Positions 24,870 to 35,600 of a stretch of DNA of 64,000 nt are shown here, piece after piece. The translations under genes and the position numbers were made by a program. The stretch lies in the NCBI GenBank assembly GCA_000231825.2, contig AFXF02001488.1, positions 124,001-188,000 of the forward strand, written 5' to 3'. The notes under the pieces were generated by a model, which saw only the letters and a program-made list of their open reading frames with translations, made no database searches and was not told where the DNA came from. This DNA is from Tetrahymena elliotti 4EA. Taxonomy: Eukaryota > Ciliophora > Oligohymenophorea > Hymenostomatida > Tetrahymenidae. Every line of letters starts with the position of its first letter. The stretch's first letter is position 1.

Positions 24870-25865
24870 TCATTCTTTTTATAAGTAAAATAATTAAATT
24901 GATTTATATTGCTATAATCTTAATATGTATGAATGGTCTTATAAAAGCCCTTTTTAAAATTAAATGCATACTATTTGATCAGGATCTATGTCTTAGGATA
25001 CCTATTTCTTGGTTTTTGGAAGCTCTTTTTATGCAAAACTCTTCAATCCTTTTTAAAGATATTTTTAAAAGATTGCAATAATTAAATTTATAAAATTACC
25101 TGCTAAAGGATCATTTTTATTGTTGGAAGTAGAAAAAATATTAGTAGGTTAAATTTTATTTGCTTTTTCTAAAGTTTTTCTGGAAGACTTAATTGTTTTT
25201 AGCTTTTCTATTCTTTACTCTTCTTAATATTGTTTTTTATAATCAAGCATAAGTTATTTAAAGTTGTTGAAATCTGTAAAACTCAACAAAGTATCTAAAA
25301 TTTATTCATCAATTTAATTATGTCTTTCCTTAAGTAATTCTAAAAATCTGTTCATTTAAAATCCTTCAACTCTTTTTTCTAATTCCTTTTAAGTAATGTT
25401 AAAAATTAGCATTCTATCATACATGAAAAACAATAAATTATTACTGCTTGAATGAATCCATCAATTATTTTCTCATAATTCTTAAAAATAATCATATATT
25501 CCATCTTATTTTCTTCTTCATCTTCAAAAACTTCACAGTTATCAATCAAAAAATTTTTATAGAGTTTTTCAAACTCTTCACTAATGACTATTTCTTATAA
25601 TTCTCCTACAATAATATCGAATTCTTCATCATCCTTATTATACTCACCTTAATTTTTAAAAATTTCCATAAAAATCTTTTCTTTATTATTTATAGTTATA
25701 CCATAATCATTTATTTCGAAATCTTCATCATCTTAATCAAGATCATCAACTAAATCAAAATTCTTTGATTCTTCTTTATCTATTTTGATATTTAAAATAA
25801 TTTAAGCTATTTTATTTGATAATTTTTTGAAAACTCAGCATTAAATAAACAAGCTTACTTGCCAT
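24870..25865 (-). CDS. BART-domain protein, CFAP36-like (ciliary)
   Basis: A tiny first exon (25859-25865, ATGGCAA) is followed by a 52-nt intron (25807-25858). The next exon has an acidic stretch and then the BART fold: FDIIVGELQEIVISEEF, FLIDNCEVFEDEEENKMEY and FKNYEKIIDGFIQ. A 59-nt intron (25386-25444) follows. The last part holds EKRVEGFQMNRFLELLKER and LLSFTDFNNFKQLMLDYKK, then a basic tail. The CEVFEDEEENK phrase and the later FxxFKxLM helix match the arrangement in CFAP36/CCDC104 better than in ARL2BP. These proteins bind ARL3-type GTPases and act in cilia. The frame stays open to TGA 24870-24872, perhaps through another small intron near 25070. ARL2BP-like identity remains possible. 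Confidence 0.7.
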
Positions 25866-26902
25866 TTCTATTAATTATCTGCTTTATAAACTAAGTTGTA
25901 AAATCTTATTAAGTTATGGTTAAATTTTTTTGTTATTACAAATTTTTTGATAATTTAATTTTAATATTTTAAAAATAAATGAAATTTCTTTTTGATCAAC
26001 TACCAAACAAACAGGCAATAGATATCTAATATTCAAATACCAAGTAGTAATGATTTCATCATTATCATTTTTTAAATTTATTAAATAGTTTAAAATCCAA
26101 AATTATTATAAAAATAATTAATTCTATTTAATTTTCTATAATTTTATCAAATTAATTATTGTAATTTTAAATGATAATTTAGACTATTGTCAAAATTAAA
26201 ATTTTTTATTTTCTTACATATTAGGTATGATCATATCATTTTTAATTGCTACTTTTTAGAAATAATACAATATAGCTTTTAAAGCTAGCTTTTTTATTTA
26301 ATAGTTATTTAAATAAAATGTTCAATTTAATTCTAATAAAAAAATGTTTTTAATTTAATAAATTTACTTTAAATGTATTAAATTATTTGATGATTATTTG
26401 TTACTATTTTTGGAAAGGGTAAATAAACAATTTTTTTTTCAAAATAATAAACTAATAAAATAAAATATTTAATGATTTAGTTTACAAATATAACTTTATT
26501 GTTTTAATTGCAACCTCACTCACTAAGCCAGTCAAAAAATTAATATTTAATTTATTAAATTTCAGAATAATATTTTAGCAAAGCTTAGAAAATATTTTTA
26601 AATTGTTCAAAAGGTTGCTTTTTCTGTTGTAAATTATTTGTTAATGAATAATTTTTTGAGTATATTTTGGGACCTTAAAAATGATATATCAATAAATTTT
26701 TATTGAAAAAATAGATGAATTTATGCAATTTAATAAATCAAAAAGTAGAAAAATATCTAAACAATAATTTAATTTGATAGATAAGCACTTTGTGCTGTAT
26801 TGCAAATTTGCAAAAAATCATAGCAATATCCTTAAATAAAATTAGAAAAGAAAACTATCTTAATTTTGATAATATAAATAAGTAGGAATAAAAGATATAT
26901 TA
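25866..26902. other. Divergent intergenic region, CFAP36-like (-) / RPC6 (+)
   Basis: About 1 kb of AT-rich DNA with no recognised gene or RNA. It should contain both promoters. Confidence 0.5.
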
Positions 26903-28187
26903 ATGGAAGAAGAATATTCAGAAAAGATTATTGGTATTGTGAAGTCATACCAAGAGGGTATTACTTTAACAGAATTGCTAAAAATATTAGAAGTTGATTA
27001 AAATGCAATTAAGCCAGAGTTATAGAATTTATTGAAAGAAGGATATTTAACCTGCACTAATGTAGGCAATGAATAAATAGTAGAGTACCATGATCCATAA
27101 GATTAGTAATAGCTCAAAGTAGCAGCAAGTGATTTACCTCAATAAGAATTTTAAGTTTATAAAGTAATTATATAATTTAAAAACTCAAATTAGATTTATA
27201 TAAATTGAAAAATTATGTTAACTCTTTAAGGAAATGCTACTTTTTCATGTGCCATATTTCACTTATTTTTGATAGACACATTAAGAAAACTGAAGCAGAT
27301 TATTTGATAAACTCTTAGCTCTATGAAATTCACTAAACAATTATTTTTTTAAATGAGCTTAAAATATTATTAGATATTAAAATAAACAACCAATTCAATA
27401 TATTTTAGCATAAAATATTGATAAAAAGGTATATTAAAATGATAATTTGAAGGTTATCTTCAAATTATTTAGTATTTAGAGCAAAATAAACTATTAAATT
27501 TTTATTAATAATTAATTAATTTCTTTATTGATTAAAACTTATTTTATAAAATTATAATAGATAATATTCTAAGCTAAAAATAAAGGTATAGATAGAAAGG
27601 ATATAGGAAATAAAACTGGTATTGCTACAGGAACATTAACTAAAATATTAAATCAATTAAAGAAAAAGAATTGGATTAAATCAGTTAAAGGTGCCAATAG
27701 CACTGGAAAAGGAAAAAATATATTTATTTTAAATAACTTAGAACTGTCTGAAAGTATATCTGGTGGTATTTGGTATAAAGATGGTGTTCTTAATAAAGAT
27801 TTAATAGATGAGCTCTGCTCTAAAATAGAAAATCATATGAACCATAATCCTATTATGACTGAAGAATAAATAATTTAATTACTGAGAGTTAACAGCTCAA
27901 TAAATTTAGAGTAAAGACATGTGCTTTAAATCATTAACTTGTTGCTTTTTGATGATAAAATTGAAAAAGTTAAAACAATAACATCTTCTGCAACATCTGC
28001 AGCTTAAAAGTAAGGAGCATCATAAATATAAAAATATAGATTATCTAATTGGAATAAATCTAAGGATCATATTTCAACTATTCCTGCATTAACAAAAACT
28101 CCTTGTGGACATTGTCCATTAATTAACGAATGCATACCTGGTGGTAAAATATCACCTGAAAATTGTGTTTATTTTAATGACTGGTGA
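26903..28187 (+). CDS. POLR3F: RNA polymerase III subunit RPC6 (RPC34/POLR3F)
   Basis: Exon 1 (26903-27163) encodes the first winged helix (SYQEGITLTELLKILEVD). A 397-nt intron (27164-27560) is phase 0 and restores VYK-IIFQAKNKGIDRKDI, the second winged helix (TGTLTKILNQLKKKNWI). SGGIWYKDGVLNKDLIDEL matches the conserved GGxWYxDxxxxxxF phrase of RPC34. The C-terminus has CGHCPLINEC...GGKISPENCVYF, four cysteines in the spacing of the iron-sulfur cluster site known in this subunit, then W-TGA. RPC6 is part of the Pol III-specific RPC3/6/7 subcomplex that contacts TFIIIB and opens promoters for tRNA and 5S genes. Length (about 295 residues) fits the family. Confidence 0.9.
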
Positions 28188-30165
28188 TTAGTTTTTCATA
28201 AATTATTTATAGTTAAAATCATGTATAATTATATTAAAAACAATTCAAAATACTATTTTATACTTTAAAATGACCTAAATTAAAATCATTAAAAACTAAT
28301 TTGTTTGAAAAGAAATAATTGATATATTGTGCCAAACTAAATAATAATTTATTTAAATATTAATTTATCATCATTAAAATATAATTAAATTTATGATAAA
28401 TTATAGACAATAAAAATTTAAGATATAATTTACTTATTGGCTTGTTATTCTTTTTGAAATAATAATTATCATAATATTTTAATATAAATTTTGATAGAGA
28501 ATTCTGAGTTTCCTGGTTTTTTAAATTTGTTATTTAAAATAATAAAAAAATTATATTTCTATAAAATAATTTTTTTTTTATTGAGAGTTAAAATAAGAAT
28601 AATCTTTTGAGGTTTCCCTATGATTTCATATTTATTTATTTGAAACAAAATTCAAAATGAACAGTAACACTTTTTAATTTGAGATTTATCTAAATTAATA
28701 GAATTAATTAAAAACCTATTTTATAGATGCTATCAAAATTCAAGAAAATTATTTAAAGAATATTTAATTGAGAAGATAAATAAAAAAAGCTAAGTAATTG
28801 TGTTTCTTTTTTTTGGTTTGTAATTAGAAACTTTAGATGAAATAATTTTATTTAGAAAATTAGCATAAATGTAAAATTAAATTTTAATAGATTAAATTCA
28901 ATAATTTGTGAAATAAATATTAAGATTTATTACAATTAATAAATCAATTTAATTGAAATTGTTTAAGTTCAAAATAAATCTAAATTAATAATAGATGCAT
29001 AGACTTCTAATATCCTAAAAAAAGTATTTTTAAGTATTTAATTTATTTTTTAGTGAGAAAAGAACTTTTAATAAATTAATTTACACTTTTTAAAAATTAT
29101 TTGTGAAGAAATAAATTTGACAAAATTAATAATTTGATATGGTATTTTTTTTAAATTTATTTAAACATCAACTGACCACAAAAAATTGACTCCAAAATTT
29201 TAATTATAATTTAAACAGCACACATGTTTATTTTTTAAATATTTGAATAGAAAAATGACAAAACAAACTATTTAAGATGCTCTAAGGCTTCTTTAAATTC
29301 TCAAAATAAACTCTTTATAATTTGTATCATTTACATTTATTTAAAAAGCTATTTAAAAATATTATTTTTCCAATAGTTAATTGGAAATAGATTAAGCTTT
29401 AAATTTTTATTACAACTTTTAAAAAGAAATAAAAAATGATGAATTTTTTAATTCAAGAAATTAGAAGAATAGACTCCTCATTTTAATTTAGTAGTCTTTA
29501 TGGTAATTTAAAATGAGAAAAGAATTTATTAGTTGAAGAGAAAGAAGTAAATAGAATAAAATAAAAAATGATTGATATTTTGTAAAAAGTATCTAAGTTT
29601 AAGGGTTTAAAATATAAAAATATCAATTAAGAAAATAATTTTGTATTTCTATTTAGATATTAAAGTGGGGTTCAATATTTAAGTTAGTAAGTAAGTTAAA
29701 TTTTAGAAACTTACAATGCTTTTAATTAATTATAAGCCTTTGTTATAATTGAAGAGAAATTTTGTTTTTAAAGAAATTTTGTTTTCAAATAAAATTTTTG
29801 GATTAAGATTGTAATAACATAAAATGGGAATTTATAGATGAATATAATTAACATGAAAAATATTTATTTCTTATTTAATTGAATGGGGTTTTACAATTTA
29901 CTGGAATTGAATAATCATGAACAATTTAATATGTGATAATCTTATTGACTAGCTAAACCTAAAAGTAGATTAAGTAAAAATTAAAAAAAAGCAAACATAT
30001 TAAAGAGTCATATAAAATTTACATCATAAATTAACTAACAAAGTAACTAAATACATCAATTTTTGGGTGAGTTAGCAAAAAAAACTCAAGCAAAAAGTTA
30101 ACAAGAAAATAAAAACCTTCTAAATCATAATTTAAATAGGAATCAAGTCTTTAAGTGAACATAGA
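28188..30165. other. Long gene-free stretch (about 2 kb)
   Basis: Read in all frames under the ciliate code, this holds no credible protein, and I recognised no RNA gene, repeat array or element. It is the 3' flank of RPC6 and the presumed promoter of the next gene. Confidence 0.5.
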
Positions 30166-31701
30166 ATGGGTAATAATTGTACAAATTGCTGTAACAATAT
30201 TGAAAAAAAGCTTAAGCAAATGACAGAAGATGAAGTTGAGTTGAAAATTAACAATAATCGCTAAAATCTTATTCATAATAATCTTTCTATGATTGTGGAA
30301 GATGCCTATGAATCGTAGCTATCCCAATAAAATAGTCATTTAGGTATATCAATGCAAGTACAGTCAAATACTTTGAATTCAATTAATACTTGCATGGTCC
30401 CAAATAATAATAATTTGTCTAGTTTTTGGATTTTAGATATTCAAGAGCGACTTGTTATTGTAAGCAATGTAAACGAACCAAATCTTCACATGAAAATTCA
30501 AGTTTCTTTTAATGAGTAGACAGAAGAGTTCTGTCTTTTTGAAGAAATAGCTTGTATAGGATCAAATAGCACAAATAGCAGCCTAACTAGTTTAAATCTG
30601 AAGGGGTAGTCAGCAGGGAATACTCCGGGGCTTAATTTAAAAGACTTAAATACTTATTCGATTAACACAAACACAACTCCAGGTAACGCATAGAATAATA
30701 ATGTCTCTCAAGAACAGCTCAAATTCATACAGAATAAAAAATACCACTGCTATCCATTTGAGCGACAAATAAGTTAATTTTATCAGATTCATTTTGAGAG
30801 ATAAGAAGCAAAGAAAGAAAGAATTAGTGATTTTCAAACACTTGATGATATGCAATTTACTATTATTGAAACATGGAAAGAAATTTTAAGAAGAATATTC
30901 AAGTTAGCTGGAATTCAAAACAATAGTAATGTAGTAATCATCAATAATTTTCTAAGATTTGCCCGTCAAGCAAGTTAACTTAACACAATAGCAGAAATGC
31001 TATTGAAATTCGTTTTTGAGTCTCTCAAAGTAGCGAGATTCTCTATTTGTTCTTCAGGAGTTCCAATCCTTAAATTTGTAAATAAAAAAAACGGGATAGT
31101 ATTTGATATACTTGAATCAGGATATATCTTTTGTCTACCTGTCAATTAAGGCTCTTCTTAGGATTCCAAATTTCGAATATTATATTCTTCTCCTAACAAT
31201 AGCTTTCTTTATAAATGTGATACAGATTTTATATCTAGTCAAGGATAAATAAATCAAATTTAAGTTATTCCTACTTAACAAAACAATAGTACAATATTGC
31301 AAGCTTAGTCTTAGGCCTTAGCAGCTAGTGCAAGCTCAATGTAATAGAAAAAGAATGATTCAATTTAAAAAGATATTTTGGATTTTCTTGATAGCTTAGA
31401 TCATGAATTTGCTCTAAATTGCTTTAAATCTTAAAGTGTAGTTATAAATAATTAATGTAAGAATGAATTTATTCACACAAGCATTTTGCAAGTTCTAAAT
31501 TAATTTTACTTAACATTACATCCAGCTTAAGAAGACTAAATAATGAATCTATTCTAACCAATAATCCCAAAATAGCCTAGAAATACTAGAGTCATGGGTA
31601 CAGCAGACTTGCTTAAGCTAAATGTAATTGAAACTATTTCAAAATCTAGATATGACAGACTAGGTGCTGTAGAAATAATTAAATAAAATATATTCCTCTG
31701 A
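30166..31701 (+). CDS. Unidentified protein with N-myristoylation/palmitoylation-like start
   Basis: A single frame of 511 residues from ATG 30166 to TGA 31699. It begins MGNNCTNCCNN: Gly2 for N-myristoylation with Cys5, Cys8 and Cys9 as possible palmitoylation sites, so it is probably anchored to a membrane. The middle has a beta-rich stretch (FWILDIQERLVIVSN, HMKIQVSFNEQ), a linker rich in N/S/T, and a conserved-looking helical core (FTIIETWKEILRRIFKL, VVIINNFLRFARQASQ, AEMLLKFVFESLKVARF). The C-terminal third is Q/S-rich with a helical block (ILDFLDSLDHEFALNCF). I recognise no family. The coding signal is strong: long open frame, balanced composition and the acylation motif at the first ATG. 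Confidence 0.75.
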
Positions 31702-33027
31702 TGAAATAGACAAAAAAACAAATATAATTTGCTTCAATTTGCTTTCAAAGATCAAATATAATTTTAAAAGAAATATAAAGAAAAAAGAAAAATATGAATC
31801 ATCCTAGAATAATGTAATTTTTAGAAATTATTAATACTATGAATACATATATCATACTTGAAAACAAGAAAAGCTGAATGAAACTTATTAACTGACTCAC
31901 TAACTAATTTAACTAACTAACTAAATCAATAAATAAAAACTACAAAATAAATTTAATGCAAAAGCATTCTCTACATATACACATAAATTAAATAATAACT
32001 AAATAAAAATATAAAATATGATCTAAACCGCCTTAATCTCTTTTTAAATATGACAAATAGGGTTGTTTTTATGTTTAAAATTAATTAAATCTTTAATTTA
32101 TTTATATCAATAAATTATTACTCAATCTCAATTTAATTATTCTATTTTATTCTATTCAATCAATATTTTTATTTTCATTTATGCATCAATTCATATTTTA
32201 TAAAAAACAAACACCAAATACAAACAAAACTAATTTATTTAATTTTTAAAATCTTGAATGATGATGTTTTATTTATAGATCTTATGTGAAAAAAGCCATG
32301 CAAAATATTTATTATTTTTAAATCTATTACAATATTTTTAAGTTTAATCCATTCAATTTATATTTTGTTTTCAAACGAATAAATAGAGAAAATAGTTTTT
32401 TTTTAATTTTATAATTTTTGGCGACTATTATTTTTCAAAGTTTAAAATTTTGTATGAAATTAACATAATTTTTATTTTAAATAAAGCTTTTAGATTAAAT
32501 TTATTATTCATTTTAAATTGAACTTATTAAAGAAAAGGGCATATATTTATTATTTTATTCATCTTAAAATAATGATTTTTTTTTTATATTTTTTTACTAC
32601 AATACATGATTAATTTATATATTTTCATTAAGCTTTGTTTGCATTTACTTGTATTTATCTATTTTTTTGGTATCTAATGAATTGTTATTTGACATTCAGT
32701 AATATATTTTTTATGAAATAGATTTGGATAGATGAAATAGAATAAATGAATTGATGATCTTACTTTGATTTATTCAACTTTTTTATTTCTTAAAAAATAG
32801 ACAATTAATGTAGCTCAGTCCATATAATTAAATAGCTGTATGTATGTAACTAGATGCAAATATGAATAATCTATTAGGAAAACATCTTTCGATAATTAGG
32901 AATATTAACAATAATAACTCTTTTTATCAAACATAATATTTTTATTTAAAGTTAATTCAATTAGATATTTTATTTAGTTAAAAACAGATTAGGTTCAAAT
33001 AAGTAAATCATAAAAAAATTTTATCAA
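31702..33027. other. Intergenic AT-rich sequence
   Basis: Holds an ACTA-type tandem repeat (separate entry) and otherwise low-complexity AT-rich DNA. No gene was recognised. Confidence 0.5.
31891..31930. repeat. ACTA/ACTG tandem repeat
   Basis: Imperfect tetranucleotide units (ACTG, ACTC, ACTA, AACT) about 190 bp downstream of the preceding stop codon, probably in or near its 3' UTR. Confidence 0.6.
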
Positions 33028-33468
33028 ATGGCTGAATAAAGAAACTGTCCTAAGTTAGCAGCTGATGCTATCTGCATCAAAACTAATAAATAAACCAATA
33101 AAAAACAAATCTTATTGATCACAAGAAAGAAAAATCCTTCTATAGGATGTTTTGCATTACCTGGAGGTCATGTAGAATATGGAGAAGATCCTTAAGAATG
33201 TGTAGTTAGAGAATTAGAAGAAGAAACTAGTATTTAGGGTAAAAATGCTAGATTATTTACAGTTAGAGGTAAACCAAATAGAGACCCTAGATATCATGTT
33301 GTAACTATAGTTTACTGGGTTGATATTTCTGACGAAGCAGAACCAAAAGCAGGAGATGATGCAGCAACAGCTACATTCTATGATGTTGATGAAGTAAGAA
33401 GTTTTGGTCCTGAAAGATTTGCATTTGATCATCATGATCTTATATAAGAAATTTTGAAATAAATCTGA
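33028..33468 (+). CDS. Nudix hydrolase
   Basis: A complete 146-residue intronless frame (MAEQRNCPKLAADAIC...). The Nudix box is GHVEYGEDPQECVVRELEEE followed by TSI. It fits GX5EX7REUXEEXGU except that the penultimate Gly is Ser; the metal-binding RELxEE glutamates are intact. A downstream NRDPRYHVVTIVYWVDI resembles the RDPR-H-V segment of ADP-ribose pyrophosphatase-like Nudix enzymes, so a nucleoside-diphosphate derivative is the likely substrate. The exact substrate cannot be assigned. No targeting signal is visible, which suggests a cytosolic enzyme. Confidence 0.88.
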
Positions 33469-34285
33469 AAAAATGTTTTAAAACAAAATTAAAGTAGGAT
33501 TTTTGAGTATCTAAAATATTTATTTACTATTAATTCGAGCAGAAAATAATGTATTTTTTTAAAAATGTTTGTTATATATTTGGTAGATATATTTTTAGAT
33601 AGATTATCTTAAATCTTATTTTTATTTTAACTAATTATTATAAATAAATATTATTTTAAATATAAATTAATAATAAAAATTATTTTATTCAAAAAATCAT
33701 CCAAACATTTTTGAATTAAAAAATTAATTTTTAATTCTAATCAAAATTGCATTTTTACATTTTTATAAAACCAAACTTTTTTGTGAAAGAAATCTCAAAT
33801 AAAAAGAAAAATATTTATTCAACAATGCTTATTTAAGCATGATTTAGATTATTTGATGTCAATTTTATCAGTATTTTTATTAAAAATTAAAAAAATAAGC
33901 CTACCTCTTTAAATATATTCCTTACTTGAAAAAATATAATAAGTTTTTATCAACGGTTTTAAAACTGGAACTTGAATCAAATATTCGCCTAAAATTTGGA
34001 GGTGCTTATGTTTATATCTTTATGATTTTATGCAATTCAATAAATTATGTACTTTGGTCTTTGAAGACGTATTTAAAATAATATTATCAAAACTGCATAT
34101 TTTGTATGCTATTAGATAGTTAATTTAAAATTTTTGTTTTATTAAACATGAATAGTAGATATTAGATAAACATTCTATCACTTTAATTTTCTTTGAATTG
34201 TTTTAAAAGTAATTAATATTAATAATTTACGAATTAAAAAAATAGCTCAAAAAATTTTTGTTGAAGCTTTTAGGAAATAGTTTAA
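33469..34285. other. Intergenic AT-rich sequence
   Basis: No coding frame or structured element was recognised between the Nudix and centrin genes. Promoter elements of the centrin gene are expected here. Confidence 0.5.
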
Positions 34286-34969
34286 ATGGCTGATAATTAA
34301 TCTGTTAAAAGTCACTAGGAAGATGATAATGCTAAGAATATCCCAAAACCTAAAATTAAGCAAAAGAAAAAAAGAACAAAGTTAACTTAAGAATAAATTG
34401 ATGTTTTGAAATAAGCTTTTGATCTATTCGATACAGATGGTTCAGGAGCTATTGATGAGAAAGAATTAAAAGATGCTATGAAGGCGCTAGGTTTTGAATC
34501 AAAAAAAGAAGAAGTAAAAGCACTTATTGAATAAGTAGATAAAGATGGTTCTGGTATGATAGAATTTGAAGAATTTCTGGTTATGATGAAAAAGAAAATG
34601 GTAATTAATTGTTAATAATATTTTTAAAAAATATTGATTGAAAGAAGATTAAATTAACTTTAAGCTATCAGGCAACTTCATTTAAAAATAAATAAATTAA
34701 TAAAATGTTTTGTTTAATTGAAAATTTGATATAAATAGTTAGAAGATAAAAATGTAGAGGAAGAAATTGAAAAAGCGTTTAACTTTTTTGATGATAATAA
34801 TGAAGGTTTTATAGATCTAGATAAATTAAAAAAGGTTGCTGCTGATTTAGGTGAAGAAATAGATGATAAAATTTTAAAAGAAATGATATTTGCTGCCGAT
34901 TTAGATGATGATTAAAGAGTGTCGAAAGATGAGTTTATGAGAGTAATGCGTAAAATGAAACTAATTTGA
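34286..34969 (+). CDS. Centrin-family EF-hand protein
   Basis: Exon 1 (34286-34600) encodes a basic N-terminal tail ([14 protein letters not shown]), then two EF-hands: [12 protein letters not shown] and [12 protein letters not shown], both complete. The intron is 34601-34738, phase 0. Exon 2 has the third and fourth hands, [12 protein letters not shown] and DLDDDQRVSKDE, ending VMRKMKLI. The order and the [12 protein letters not shown] and FLVMMKKKM phrases are typical of centrins, calcium-binding proteins of basal bodies and cortical fibres. The third loop ends in Lys instead of Glu and lacks Gly at position 6. The fourth loop lacks Gly at position 6 but keeps Glu at position 12. Calcium binding is therefore expected mainly at the N-terminal pair, the reverse of many centrins. 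Confidence 0.88.
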
Positions 34970-35600
34970 ATTATTTTTTGTACTTCTACATACATATTCT
35001 TGTATACAAATCACTAATTAAATTTCACTTAAATTTTAAACAACAAGCTGTTTATTCCTTCCTTCATGGATGCTTTAAAATAATTTACAAATTACCAAAA
35101 CAGCTTCGATCAAGAATAAAATTCATTTTTGCAAATAAATAGGTTTCTTATTTTTACAGTGGACCTCACTTTTTTTTAAGAAAATGATGAAATAAGTTTT
35201 TTAAAATAAAAAAATTAGCTTAAAACTACAATGATAGTATTCAAGATTCATTTAAAAAAAAATATTTATCTTGAGGAGTGATTCAAAATTTATTGATTTT
35301 TTTTATAATTAAACAATTATTTATATTTTTTTATAAAAAATAAACTGACCAAGAATTATTTGAAAAGTTGTGATTAAATTGATATAATTTAACTTATTTT
35401 AACACTAATATGCTAGAGAATTATACATTTAAGAGCAAATAGTAATAATTAATAACAATTTGTGTAAAATTAAAAAAACTCTAAAAATTATCTAATAATA
35501 ATTACCTATTGACCTTTAAATAAAAGTAAAAAAAAGACATAAATATATTTTTAAGTAAGGATATAATTTGAAGATAGCAATAGAGTCTTAAGACTATTAA
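34970..35600. other. Intergenic AT-rich sequence
   Basis: 3' flank of the centrin gene and promoter region of the sensor gene. Nothing else was recognised. Confidence 0.5.

Noticed and set aside
24824..25081. Forward ORF of 85 codons
   Set aside because: It lies antisense to the 3' part of the CFAP36-like gene, whose minus-strand frame is continuous with a recognised BART domain.
28188..30165. Hidden gene in the 2-kb gap
   Set aside because: Open frames exist because TGA is rare in AT-rich DNA, but the translations are K/N/F/I/L-only low complexity without motifs.
30646..30855. Minus-strand ORF of 69 codons
   Set aside because: Antisense to the single-exon MGNNC protein, which has the better coding signal.
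33253..33435. Minus-strand ORF of 60 codons
   Set aside because: Exact antisense shadow of the Nudix hydrolase.
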